From the NCBI RefSeq assembly GCF_932526225.1, contig NC_064043.1, forward strand, positions 9,229,501 through 9,293,500: 64,000 nucleotides of DNA, read 5' to 3'. Under the pieces are notes generated by a model. That model did no database searches. It was not told the origin of the DNA and saw only the letters and a program-made list of their open reading frames with translations. The position numbers and the translations under genes are program-made. Origin of the DNA: Nematostella vectensis (Eukaryota > Cnidaria > Anthozoa > Actiniaria > Edwardsiidae). Shown here piece after piece: positions 34,001 through 45,234 of the stretch (positions are counted from its first letter, which is position 1; the number at the start of each line of letters is the position of its first letter).

Positions 34001-37000
34001 AAATCCAGTATTCCCATCCCTTAGAGCAAGCCTTACTCCGTTGCCTTTCCCTCAAGTCTAACGTTGTTCAACACTCCCCTCCTCTTACTTAAAGCAAGCC
34101 TTACTCCGTTGCCGTTGCCCTCAAGTCTAACGTTGTTCAACACTTCCCTCCCCTTACTTAAAGCAAGCCTTACTCCGTTGCCTTTCTCTCAAGTCTAACG
34201 TTGTTCAACACTCCCCTCCCCTTACTTAAAGCAAGCCTTACTCCGTTGACTTTCCCTCAAGTCTAACGTTGTTCAACACTCTCCTACCCTTACTTAAAGC
34301 AAGCCTTACTCCGTTGCCTTTCCCTCAAGTCTAACGTTGTTCAACACTCCCCTCCCCTTACTTAAACAAGCCTTACTCCGTTGCCGTTGCCCTCAAGTCT
34401 GAAGTCGTTGAACTTGAGAGAGATGCGTTGACCAGACGGTCCCGTGATTCTCCACAGGCATCGCTTGTTCTTGGGGTAGCTGGCGGGGTAGCTCGGGGAG
34501 GTGATGGTCCCGTTACCGTTAGATAGGACCCCTCCGCATGCAGCTGAAAGCAAGACATAGTGAAAATTATTTGGTACACCTGTGGGAAGCCAATGGCTTT
34601 GTCCTTCGCCTCCCCGATAACAAAATAGCTGCAAACAAAATGACACAACGGCGCATTTTCGTAATGACGAGAGAATGTCAAGAACATAAGCAGTTGCGCG
34701 TTGTTAGATTCGGCACCTCTATAATACGGACGTGCGCTTATGAGGTACGGCAAGCTACATTTGTATAAGGCATTCTCTATTCTATGTAGTGTTTATGTAC
34801 CTTCGCAGTCCTTGCTACATTTGTGTAAGGTATTCTTTATTTGATGTAGTGTGTATGTACCTTCGCAGTTCTTGCTACATTTGTGTAAGGTATTCTTTAT
34901 TTGATGAAGTGTGTATGTACCTTCGCAGTTCTTGCCGTCCGAGTGCAGCTCATAACCTGGATAACATGCGCACTTGTAGTTCCCAAGAGTGTTCTGGCAG
35001 ATCTGTGAGCAGCCGCCATTGTTGTTATTGCATTCGTTACGTTCTGCAGAATTAACACCGATTAAAAGTTAACATCAACATTCAAATGTCCAAAAACCTC
35101 TATACGATCAAATCGACGTGATGAAATGTCCGATGTAGTCACTTTTTTTTGTGACATCGACGGGTCGATACGGTCAAACCTTTTATTTTGTTGTGTGATA
35201 AAGTGTACAAAAGTGTCAATGTGCTTTAAGATATATGGTAACGTGTATCATGAGTATTGTGCGTTTCCAGCTGCGTAGTCAGGATTTGAGAAGGCAGTGA
35301 GGGGTAACGGGGGTGGATCCAGGAGCTCCAAAATCCGGAATCCGTGGATTTCCTTATATTTCCTTTAATTTCAAAGCCAAATATCTGAAAAAGGGGAGAG
35401 GGGCGCTCGGCCCACCCATAAATCCGGGTACCCAGTCATAGAAATAATAATTGTGAAAAAGTATCATCCTTCAATAAGAGATGACTCGCTATTTTGCGGT
35501 CTATTGGGCGCCCTTAGCTTCGCGCCTGGTTTCCTTTTTCAACAGCCAAACGCACTTTTCCTCGAGTAAATAATCTCACGGACCTGAGAAAAACGACAAG
35601 TAGAACCCAGGTTTGTTGATGGACGCGTCCGACTTGAACTTGATGGTAAGGTAGCTCGAGTTACTTCGCACTTCGCCGGGGATCTCTTTGCCGCAGAACT
35701 TGCCGATTGAAGGCGCCCACTCGTCCTGTCCATCAAACAGCTGCAGGTAGTCATAGTGACACTGCTCGTGATCCTCTACATCGAACGCTACGAAGCGCAT
35801 ACCCACGCGGGAACCCTGTGGAAGGGAGGGATTGTTAACGAAACTTGGTCCACAATTTGTATTCGGCTGTTGTGGTGTCCCCGACTCTTTAGATTTAAAG
35901 TTTTATGTTATGTCTTTGTTTGTTTGTAGTGTAGTTAAGGGGAGGGGAGGGGAGGGGAGGGGATGTTGATCGATCTTCACGTAAAAAGTATCTGGTGGAG
36001 CAGATGATAACTAAATAACATAATGGGAAGGAATGACAGTTAAATTACAAATATTAGCCGCCCTTTTATTTATCAAATTACAGTAATTTGTAGTTAGAAT
36101 TATATGAAGTCTGGTTTTTGGGCGAGCGCATCAAGCGCCATTTGTATTTCTAGTAGAGTTGATGTTAGTTGTTGTCTCTGAAGTTATATGAACATGCACG
36201 ACATTTTATCCCTGCTTTGGTATCCCCAGAGACTCAAGGCGCCCAAATAGACCTCGATATTTTTTACAATACGTCACAGTGAGCTGTGCATGGCGTAGCC
36301 GACTAAGACATGGCTAGGAACCTGGTTATTGCCTCCCTATTAATGCCCGGGTACCTCTGGTACTTCTGTGTTATACAGTTCGCTAGATAGCGGTGTTGGG
36401 TTTAAAATCTTCAGCCTAGCCGTATAGCATTAGCTCCCATACGGTGTTTTAGCGCATGTCTGGATGTTCGATCCATCTTAATTAAGGAGTTCGATCCCCG
36501 GCAAATGACTCCGTTTTTACAAACTTCTTTTTTATTTCTTATTCCTAGGTAAATTATTATGTTCATGGATAATATTTTGAATGGACAAAGATTTAATGAC
36601 CCATTGGTATCCATTCTGGGTCATATTGTATCGTTCGTAGTTTTAAGCCACGGGCTTACCTACCTTCCCCCCCCCCCTTGTCTGCCTAGCCCTCTAACGT
36701 GGTCTTACAATGGTCTCATCTTGCCATCGTCCCTGCCTGTTCCCCCTCGTCTGCCTGGTCCAAGCCTAGTCTTACCTTGCCAGGTAATGCAATGGTCCAC
36801 ACGCACTCCTTGGATGATGGGTACCAGCTCTAGTGCTGGTCCCAGTCTGGTCCCCCCCCCCCCCTCCTCGACCCTGCCTTGTCCTAGCCTGGTCTTACCT
36901 TGCCAGGTAATGCAATGGTCCACACGCACTCCTTGGATGATGGGTACCAGCTTGGGTACTTGGGAGACTGGATCGTACCGTGTGCTTTACGAATCGGTCC

Positions 37001-40000
37001 ACCACAGCGCGCTGAATAACAAAACAAATTGTTGGGGAAAGTTATGTACAGGACCCGAAATGATCCCAGGACCCGAAACGATCCCAGGACCCGAAATGAT
37101 CCCCAATAGTACCCCAAGTGATCCCGGGACCCGAAACCATACCGAGGAGTCCCCGAAATCGACCTCAAGGAATTGCGGTAATGGAAAAAGGGAAAGCAGA
37201 AGTAATCACTTGCAATTCTTAAAGCATAATTAAGGCTTTTGCCCCGGCGGTAAACCCATAAACAGAGTCCAAAACAAATACACAACTTTTAATTGCTACT
37301 GAAAGGAATACAACATTAACATAGCACAGCCTTGCTCAGAACAACCAAAACTGTTGACCTTCCATCACACTCTAAACATTTGCAGTTCCGACACATGACT
37401 CTAACAACATAAATCTCGTTTCCAGTAAACGTCACCCCTAAAAATCCATATTCATTTGACAACCAAACGTGTATTTCACCACGAAATCCATGTTCACATA
37501 AGCGAATATTTACCGACAAAAGCACACTGAGTAACGCACTCGAACAACCCTTTTACTACCGTTGCAAGATGTGGCTTTAGTTGAAAGCAATATTTATGTG
37601 AGTTTTGAATTTCCTTTATGTAGTCGGCCGTACAACCCCTGCATGATCTCATGATAGGTCTTTCATTTACCGAATACAAACAAACATGCACAAAAGTAAC
37701 CTTAAGAATAACCTTATGTTTTATCTGTGGATCGATATGGAGACTTGTTATCTATAAATGATTTATTCACGCCTGGTTCTTCAAATTACTATCACAGAAA
37801 TTGCCATTTGACCCCAATTTCCGACTCAACCACTGTATTTCCTGTGCAGTCATATAAATCTTAATACTATAGTTTTAGTTAATGTAAATTTCCTGATAGT
37901 AACACAAATAACGCTAAAATGTTCATATGTTTTTAAAACTGAAAGCCAATCCTTCCACATTCCTTTTGATTGTCCATTACTGCAATTCCTTGGGGTTCAT
38001 TTCGGGGACTCTTGGGGATCGTTTCGGGTCCCGGGATCAGTTGGGGAACTTTTGGGGATCGTTTCGGGTCCTGGGATCATTTCGGGTCCTGTACAGTTAT
38101 TATCAGACATGATGTGAAAATGATCTGTTTCAAAGAAAGGTTAATTAAAAGATGGTCAATGAAGAAATTAGTGTTTCTTGTATAAAGCGGCACACTTTTA
38201 GTCAAAGTCAAACGTGCGTGTCTGCTTTCAGTATCATCAATGACATCATTCAAGGCGGTTATTCGGCTCGTTTCGTTCAACGAACGCGCTTTGTAATCAC
38301 ATCGAAAGCGATCACATCTAAAGCGATCCATTAAAGAAAGTAATCTATTCCTTCTTTAAAATACCTATTCAATCGTAATTCCAGGACTTCCTAAACTATA
38401 TCTTCAAATTGCCGGAAAAGCAAACAATTAATGCGACCTTCAATTGAGAAGGTCAAGAACTAGAGTTTTACCAGACCCTTAAACGACAATGTTTTCCTCA
38501 TACGCTGGCGTTTCCCAGAGCTCTTTAACTGGATGCTGGAGCTCAAAAAAGGCTACAGGGAACACTACAGGAAGTCAATTAATCGCGCAGAAGTGCCAAA
38601 GCGTATAGTTTTTGCTCAATATCACCTACTTTCATAAACGGCTTTGAATCCAGGCCTCGATTCCACGCCGTCGGACTTGAACTTTATCCACAACCGACTT
38701 CCGGTGGACCAGATAGAGGGTGGTACCCGTGTCCCGCAGAACCGACCAATAAGATTAGACTCCCGCCCGTGCCCATCCCGCACCTCGACGAAGTCATTTT
38801 TGCATCTGAAAACAAGTCGTAGATTTTTTATTTAAAATCAGACCATTATTTCATTTTGTGGAAGAACGGGAAATCCGTTGGCTCAACGAGATAGCACAAG
38901 TAACAAAGCGCGCAATGCTATAACTTCCTGCGTCTATCGTTAAAAAAAATTATTCTAGTGAATATTATATGCTTACTTGTTAAAAGAAGTTTTCTTGAGA
39001 TGGAAGACTGTGAAGTTCAGCACAATCCTCTCGCCCGGCGTCACGGAGATCCGCCATTCACAATGTCTACCAAGAGGGTAGGGGCTGGGGTAGCCTGGTG
39101 ATGTGAAGGCACCAGAGGGCTCTTGTAACGTGCGCCCACACTCTAGGAAACAATACGAACATCAGAGGGGTAGGGTGTCAACCAAGGGGGTAGGGGCTGG
39201 GGTAGCCTGGTGATGTGAAGGCACCAGAGGGCTCTTGTAACGTGCGCCCACACTCTAGGAAACAATACGATTATCAGAGGGGTAGGGTAGGGTGTCAACC
39301 AAGGGGGTAGGGGCTGGGGTAGCCTGGTGATGTGAAGGCGCCAGAGGGCTTTTGTAACGTGCGCCCACACTCTAGGAAACAATACGATTATCAGAGGGGT
39401 AGGGTAGGGTGTCACCCAAAGGGCTAGGGGCTAGGATAGCCTGGTGACGTGAAGGCACCAAAGGGCTCTTGTAACGTGCGCCCACACTCTTGGAAACAAT
39501 ACGATTATCCTGTAATGTGCGCCGAGCATATCATAGCGCTAAGAACAAGCGTCCTCTGATAAATTAATGTTTTTTTACTGGGACCGGGATTACTTGTTTG
39601 ACTTTTTTTTCTAGAGATTTCGGCTTGTTATTTGCCAACCCTTCAGATATCAAATGATCGGTCCCCTTCTGTGTTTCCCTTTTTTGATTGGTATCTGCAA
39701 CAGGCAACCCAAATATGGCAAGATATTCATATGGAAGAAATTACCCTAAATCTCGTCAACCTTTCGGCTTTTATACTTATATGAGAAGTATATGAGCCAA
39801 GAAGTCTTGCCACTCACCAGGACATCGGTACATCTTGATTGTCTGACGAATGTCTCCCAGGCTGAGATGTTCACGCTGACCGATCGCGGGCACCATGTCC
39901 CCGCTTCTCTTTGGCAAGATGGTCACATGGTTTAGTGACGTGGCAAATGTATTTTTCCCATAGTGCATGATGGACCTGATTTAATGAGCAAAACTATCAG

Positions 40001-43000
40001 TCTAAGAGTAAAGGGACTGGGACTAGTACTACGCCGCCCTTAGGATCGGTAATGGTAGTGCAAAAGTAGATCGGTAGTGGAGCGAATAGATGGTTATGAT
40101 AAGCAGATGTCTCCGTTATCGTTCGTGTTTAGATGGCAATCACCATCACGATTCTCACCCAAGAAATAGATGGAAGTCGCTACTTAATTAAGTTAACATT
40201 CATGACACGTGACAAGGTAACGCCTGTAAGACCTGTAGCAGTCCCAAAATATTTGGTGGGGGTGAGGGCACGGTACAGATACTGATATCAACGAATTGCT
40301 CTAGTAGTTGAATTTTTTCGATATTTATTTCAATTTTCTCTTACGTCTTCTTAAGGTACCTATAACGAAACAAGTTATTAAATAACATATATGCCGGGCA
40401 CAGCCATACCCCTACTGGTCATTTCCTTACATTTTTAAAATATTTGTGGGGGGGGGGGGGATGGGCACGTGCCCCTAATGCCCCACCCCTTAATACGGGG
40501 CCCTAAACGCTAAGTAACGACATTACTCGTACTTGTAGTCATACTCCTCGCCTCTGGAGTCGATTTCGGCCTTCGTCAACTTCTGGAAGTTGTGTCCTTC
40601 ACCTACACCAGACAGACAGACAGAATGCTCGCTAAGAAAGAAGGCAATCAGGAGAAGCTTTACAACCCAATTCGCATTGCGCTAGATTTCTACCATTTGC
40701 CCGTTTTGATCTACTGAGGCGTTAGATAGCTGCTGTGCTTGTATTGATGTGCTTGATTGATGTGCTATTCAAAGCCTTCGAAGAGTTCATTTAGGCAAAG
40801 TGCGCGAATTACAATGTTAGTTTGATGTTAACTGGCTCTGTGGTAAGGAAAGAGATGCTTTCATTAAGACAAGATTGACAATATGATTGCATGTACACTG
40901 CGCAAAAATAAAGTTTACAATATTTGATGTTTGTACTTCTTTTACCCTTAATTTGTTGTGTGCAAAATATAAAATCATCGCATGTTTCAAGAGAGCGTAA
41001 ATGAATGCGCGCTGAAATGTATGTTAATTTCTCAGCCAACCTTTCTTGATATTCTCGCGGATAATCTCGACAAATTGGTCGCGGTCCGGCCGTGTGTGTT
41101 CGTGCCAGAATCCCACAAGATGACCAATCTCGTGTACAATGATGCCGAACTTGTCGCAGTTCTTGCCGATTGAGATTCCCTGTCGGCCGTTACCCTTACG
41201 CCCCACGTAGGAGCAACAGCTGGCGAGGAAAAGTGTTAGACCGTCAGAATGGTAAGAAAGATATAGGACATCATAGTGATGATGATGATAATGATGCTGG
41301 TTGATAATAATGTGGATATAATAAATAGTTTAATGGTTTGATAATAAAATAGTATGATCTAGTGATAATGGTGATGATGGTGATGATGATATAATGATTA
41401 TGATGATGGTGATGGCAGTGGCAATGGTGATGATAGTTAGTGGTAATATGATGATGATGGCGATGACAATAGATAGTAGAAATGATGATAATGTCGACGA
41501 CTGTAATGATGATGATGGTGGTAGGGATGACGATGATAATGATAATAACGATCTTGATGATGATGGTAACGACGATTGTGATGATGACGGTGGTAGTGAT
41601 GATGATGATAATGACGATAATGATGATGATGATGACGATTATGATGACAAATGTAATATGATGATGATGGCGATGACAATAGATAGTAGAAATGATGATA
41701 ATGTCGACGACTGTAATGATGATGATGGTGGTAGGGATGACGATGATAATGATAATAACGATCTTGATGATGATGGTAACGACGATTGTGATGATGACGG
41801 TGGTAGTGATGATGATGATAATGACGATAATGATGATGATGATGACGATTATGATGACAAAGATAACGACGATTATGATAATGATGATGATGTTGATGAT
41901 GATAATGACGATTATGATGATGATGGCGGTGGTAGTGATGATGATGTTGACGATTGTGAGTGTGTGTGATGGCGATAACGATAAACAGAAGGAAAAGTAT
42001 AGACCAACACTAGAAGGTTCACTAAACGGTCACGTGGTCAGCACCATCAGATGCGACCCTTACCCGCAGCGTCCCTTGTGGAAATAAATAAAGTCTTCCT
42101 CCTCCGTGTGTTCGATAAATGAGAGACAAGTGAAGTTCTCCCAGTGACGCATCGCCTGTAAGATGGTGGCCTTTTGCTCACCTAAAAAATAGAAGACGTT
42201 TTACTTGGTTTCCTTTGGTCGGAAATGAGCCGCGAGTCGGTGCGGAGCCTGGAACGAGCTCGAATTCGGAGAGATGGTGGTTTCCTATGGCTTCACAACA
42301 ACTAAAGGAGACTCAATCAGGCGCCCGGGTAAGAATGCATGGAACGAAAGCTGAACTAGAGCAACTTTTAAAAATGCCACATTAAAGAACACCCCCCCCC
42401 CCCCTCCCCAGCCTTCTTAGGGGAAAACAAAGATGGATTTTGTTTTAATTTTCTAGATACGGCCGTGGGTTTTTTTTTTTTCGTGGGTCGTGCATATTGT
42501 TTTTGCTTCATTTGTACAAAAAAGAGAAAAAAGTCTCCTATTGTCGGCAAAAAATCCGTTTTTGCGCTAAAGCTGACCGTCATGATAGGGCCAGCCTTAT
42601 ACACGATGCCGGTCAAGTTATAGCCCGCTCAAAGATGTGTAGCGGAAACTAAAATATTGAGTGGTTAAAAGGTCAACTGGTACCGCGCAAAAGGGTTCTT
42701 AGAGACCAATCAGGTACATTGTTTACGAAAAAGACTCGTGCGCTGTCTCGTCATACCACGAATTCCATCCACGTGGCCTTGACTTTAATGGTCTGTCATC
42801 TGAATCTAATCGCGCACGTGTGGTTATATATAGACGGTTGCGCTGTTTCATCTGGATATAATTGCGCACGTGTGGCATACAGTCAAAGCCTTTTGTAGGC
42901 TCTCTAGGAGCTGGTCGACCGCAGAGCTTTGACTATATGCACGTGTGGCATACAGTCAAAGCCTTTTGTAGGCTCTCTAGGAGCTGGTCGACCGCAGAGC

Positions 43001-45229
43001 TTTGACTATATTTCGATGGTAGTGCACTGCCATCTGAATCTAATCGCGCACGTGTGGATATCTATATACGGTTGCGCTGTGTCATCTGAATATAATTGCG
43101 CACGTGTGGCATAAAGTCAAAGCCTTTTGTAGGCTCTCTCAGAGCTGGTCGACCGCAGAGCTTTTACTATATTTCGGTGGTAGTGCACTGTCATCTGAAT
43201 CTTATCGCGAGCGTGTATCCGATGATATCTCCGTATGTATGTGTATTTTAAGTAAGGACTGCCACTGAGGATGGTCTCTGCCAGAGGGCTTATTGCGTTC
43301 CAAGTAGCTATCTTACATCAATCAGTACAGGTTAGTGGGGCTCAGCTTGAATGCATGCCCTCCTTTCCCCCCCTTTTCCGGATTACTCGAGAAACGAGTA
43401 AAGAGGCATGGGTCACATATACCAGCAATTATTGCCATTGGCCACAGCGCTTACTCGGGCTAAACCCTGTTTAGGACATTGACGGTTGAAAACTTCCTAT
43501 CCAGGGTCCTAAAGGGTTTGGGGGGGGAGGGGAGGGGGTCCAAATCCCGTTTCCCGGCCGTTATTTTCGCAAAATCCCGGTAGGTAAGATCCCGGTGGTA
43601 ACTGTATTACAACGATTGGTTATATTATACACTTTATATTCAACAAAATAGCCCAATTTTTTTTTAATTGATCCGCTGAGAAAAATATCGCAGACTCAGG
43701 GGTGGTAGGGGGTCTTAAAAGAGGGCCTAAAATTAGAAGGGTTAGGAGTCAAGCGAAAGATAGCAAGCGAAAGACATTCTGTCCTGCTTCCTAGTGAGAC
43801 ATTAAACCAAACCCTGGAATTACCTTTTATATGAATCATTTAACCTACTCTGCAAGCTGGAAATTGTGCAGATTAATGAATATGTTACCATGGTAACAAT
43901 CAATCGTTCACTGACGTGTCTATACCTGTGTATTCGTCAGCAATCTCGAAGGGTATGACTCCGCCTGGCCACAAACGACCCACGAATGCAGTAGCCGCGC
44001 GTCTTTGGCGTGTCACTCTTTTCATATCTTGTGGAGTTAGAGCGATATCCCCCTGTATGAAACCCTCTGTAGGAGTTAATAGAAAGCATTATGCTTAAGA
44101 ATCTCTTTAAAAAATGTGACACAATTGATTATTGATCGGGCTCATCATCGCAATAACACATGCAATATTGCAAGCAATGTTTGTATGTTGCAAGACTTTC
44201 AGCTACATCTATTTATTTGACTTGCAACATTAAAACAAGAGGCGAGCAATGCTCGCATGTTGCAAGAGACATCATGATCTGATAAAATGAGGTCAGCCGA
44301 AAATCAATCTTATCGTATGCAATCTATCGTATGCAATCTATCGTATGCAATATTGCAAGCAATATTCAGATGTCGATAGAGAGCGGTAATAAGTGGTTGA
44401 TGAAGCCTACGCTGCTATTACCAACAAGATCAATTTCAATGAAATAGACTTCAAATCTAGAAATGTTTGGGCGCAACTATGTGGTGCCAAAAGTTATTGA
44501 TTGACAGTTACATCTAGCCATCATAGTTCTCTTGCGATTAGACTTAAAGATAAGACAAGAGCATTAGACTGTTAGAAACCACTGGGGGCTTGGCTTCAAG
44601 GAAGACTAAAATTTTGTTTGGCAGGAAAAGGGAAAACCACGTCAGCGCTTATGAACGGAAAAGGTTTGGTTATGATCTCAAATTTCATGAACATAAATAA
44701 ATCGTCACCAAGAAACCAAATACCTCAGCGCACAGTAAAGCGACTTATAATAGCTCAATTGGTAATATCAGCAATTAAAGCGAGAGCAAAACTTTTTAAT
44801 GCGCGGTATTTTTTTACATCCGGCGATGAATAAAAACGAAAAAACTATTTTAGAGATAGGCGTACGAAGAAATCTGCGGTTTTTCTCCACGTGAAATCCT
44901 ACCACCAGGAGTCAATGCATGTATACCGAAGGAGGGTATGCGAAAAATCTCGATGATTGTTTTGATTACGATTCAGAATTCTAGACGATAAACTCGATAT
45001 TTATAAGATAACATTAAGGATTTTAAAGTGGAATGGAGACGGGTCGTCTTGATTGTATAACAAGCTCGGTTTTCATAACAAACGGTTTGAAAAAGATGGT
45101 GTTGTGATTGAATTTTTTTAGCAAACCTGCTTTGCAAGGGTCGTAGTCTTCGTCGTCGGCTGACACATAATACAGCAAACATAATGCCAACACTAAAAAG
45201 ACTGTACTTCGCCGTAATCTTTCCAACAT
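31013..45229 (-). CDS. BMP1/Tolloid-like astacin metalloprotease, 930 aa
   Basis: Seventeen minus-strand exons: 45229-45127, 44066-43926, 42181-42064, 41219-41041, 40602-40533, 39975-39818, 39142-38977, 38805-38630, 37011-36899, 35815-35584, 35043-34921, 34543-34377, 33594-33423, 33062-32937, 32651-32512, 31986-31782 and 31416-31013 (2793 nt, all phases agree). Order: signal peptide ([20 protein letters not shown]), short prodomain with DPCKA and RQRR (residues 54-57), astacin domain with [15 protein letters not shown] (150-160) and Met-turn SIMHY, CUB1, CUB2, EGF1 ([11 protein letters not shown]), CUB3, EGF2 ([11 protein letters not shown]), CUB4, CUB5, basic tail ([12 protein letters not shown]). 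This is the full tolloid architecture. In animals these secreted proteases cleave Chordin and procollagens and so set BMP gradients; the same role is inferred here. CUB Ca-site residues (DYVEVRDG-type) are kept. The prodomain, about 34 residues, is far shorter than in vertebrate BMP1. Confidence 0.95.
33353..33425 (-). repeat. 43-bp duplication of the Tolloid exon 13 donor region
   Basis: On the minus strand the real junction ACGCAG|GTATTGTACACC is followed 43 bases later by a second copy, GTCTAG|GTATTGTACACC, including the next 18 intron bases and a partial copy of the exon end (AGTACT). Confidence 0.8.
34031..34390 (-). repeat. six tandem 67-69-bp copies over the Tolloid exon 12 donor
   Basis: Copies of GCAACGGAGTAAGGCTTG begin at steps of 67-69 bases; the rightmost (34377) is the real exon 12 end, GGA|GTAAGG, and five more run into the intron. 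Each unit contains about 30 bases of exon (AGACTTGAGGG...AACGGA) and about 38 of intron, so five spare GTAAGG donors follow the real one. Confidence 0.9.
34750..34935 (-). repeat. 60-bp tandem copies over the Tolloid exon 11 donor
   Basis: GCAAGAACTGCGAAGGTACA recurs exactly 60 and 120 bases downstream on the minus strand, with GTAC ending at plus positions 34920, 34860 and 34800; a partial further copy begins near 34750. The EGF1 exon end (KNCE) and its donor are thus present three times. Confidence 0.9.
36766..36960 (-). repeat. 123-bp duplication of the Tolloid exon 9 donor region
   Basis: A stretch of about 60 bases covering the end of exon 9 ([16 protein letters not shown]) and its AAG|GTAAGA donor, real copy at 36899, is repeated 123 bases further into the intron at about 36771-36835. 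A C-homopolymer and GGTCCCAGTCTGGTC-type sequence lie between the copies. Confidence 0.88.
37046..38094. mobile_element. 1049-bp non-autonomous inverted-repeat element
   Basis: Begins GTACAGGACCCGAAATGATC and ends with its reverse complement GATCATTTCGGGTCCTGTAC. The inverted arms continue with some mismatch for about 120 bases (37046-37185 and 37972-38094) and hold short direct repeats of GGACCCGAAAYGATCCC. The flanks on both sides are AGTTAT (37040-37045 and 38095-38100), a likely 6-bp target duplication. The interior has no coding capacity. It lies in Tolloid intron 8. Confidence 0.8.
39091..39500 (-). repeat. four tandem 112-117-bp copies over the Tolloid exon 7 acceptor
   Basis: The 5' part of exon 7 ([20 protein letters not shown]) with its TTTCCTAG acceptor is repeated upstream. 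CACTCTAGG/CACTCTTGG sites lie at 39139 (real), 39251, 39368 and 39484. Three upstream pseudo-copies of the exon start therefore precede the true exon in the intron. Confidence 0.9.
41270..41965. repeat. GAT-rich trinucleotide repeat with 201-bp duplication
   Basis: Imperfect (GAT/GAC)n in Tolloid intron 3. A 201-bp segment starting AATATGATGATGATGGCGAT near 41446 is repeated near 41647. Asp-rich and His-rich open frames across it are low-complexity artefacts. Confidence 0.85.
42797..43205. repeat. tandem composite repeat containing hairpin units
   Basis: Three copies (42867, 42940, 43101) of CACGTGTGGCATACAGTCAA + AGC...GCAGAGCTTTGACTATAT; within each, AGTCAAAGC and GCTTTGACT form an inverted pair. 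A larger unit starting CATCTGAATCTAATCGCGCA occurs at 42797, 43031 and 43193. Located in Tolloid intron 2. Confidence 0.8.
44310..44352. repeat. three 14-bp copies of TATCGTATGCAATC
   Basis: Short direct repeat in Tolloid intron 1 amid several TTGCAAGCAAT-type motifs (44160-44360). Confidence 0.7.
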
Positions 45230-45234
45230 TATTG

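Noticed and set aside
36430-36510. Possible tRNA or tRNA-derived SINE (GTTCGATCC and GAGTTCGATCCCCGGC, B-box-like)
   Set aside because: No matching A box, T-arm stem or acceptor stem could be paired around either B-box-like motif.
36559-37233. 224-codon plus-strand frame over the Tolloid exon 9 region
   Set aside because: It is antisense to exon 9 and the inverted-repeat element; Pro-rich composition comes from C-runs and duplicated sequence.
41394-42087. Asp-rich and Met-rich plus-strand frames near 41.4-42.1 kb, His-rich minus frame
   Set aside because: Low-complexity GAT repeat in a Tolloid intron; the actual coding exons on either side are on the minus strand.
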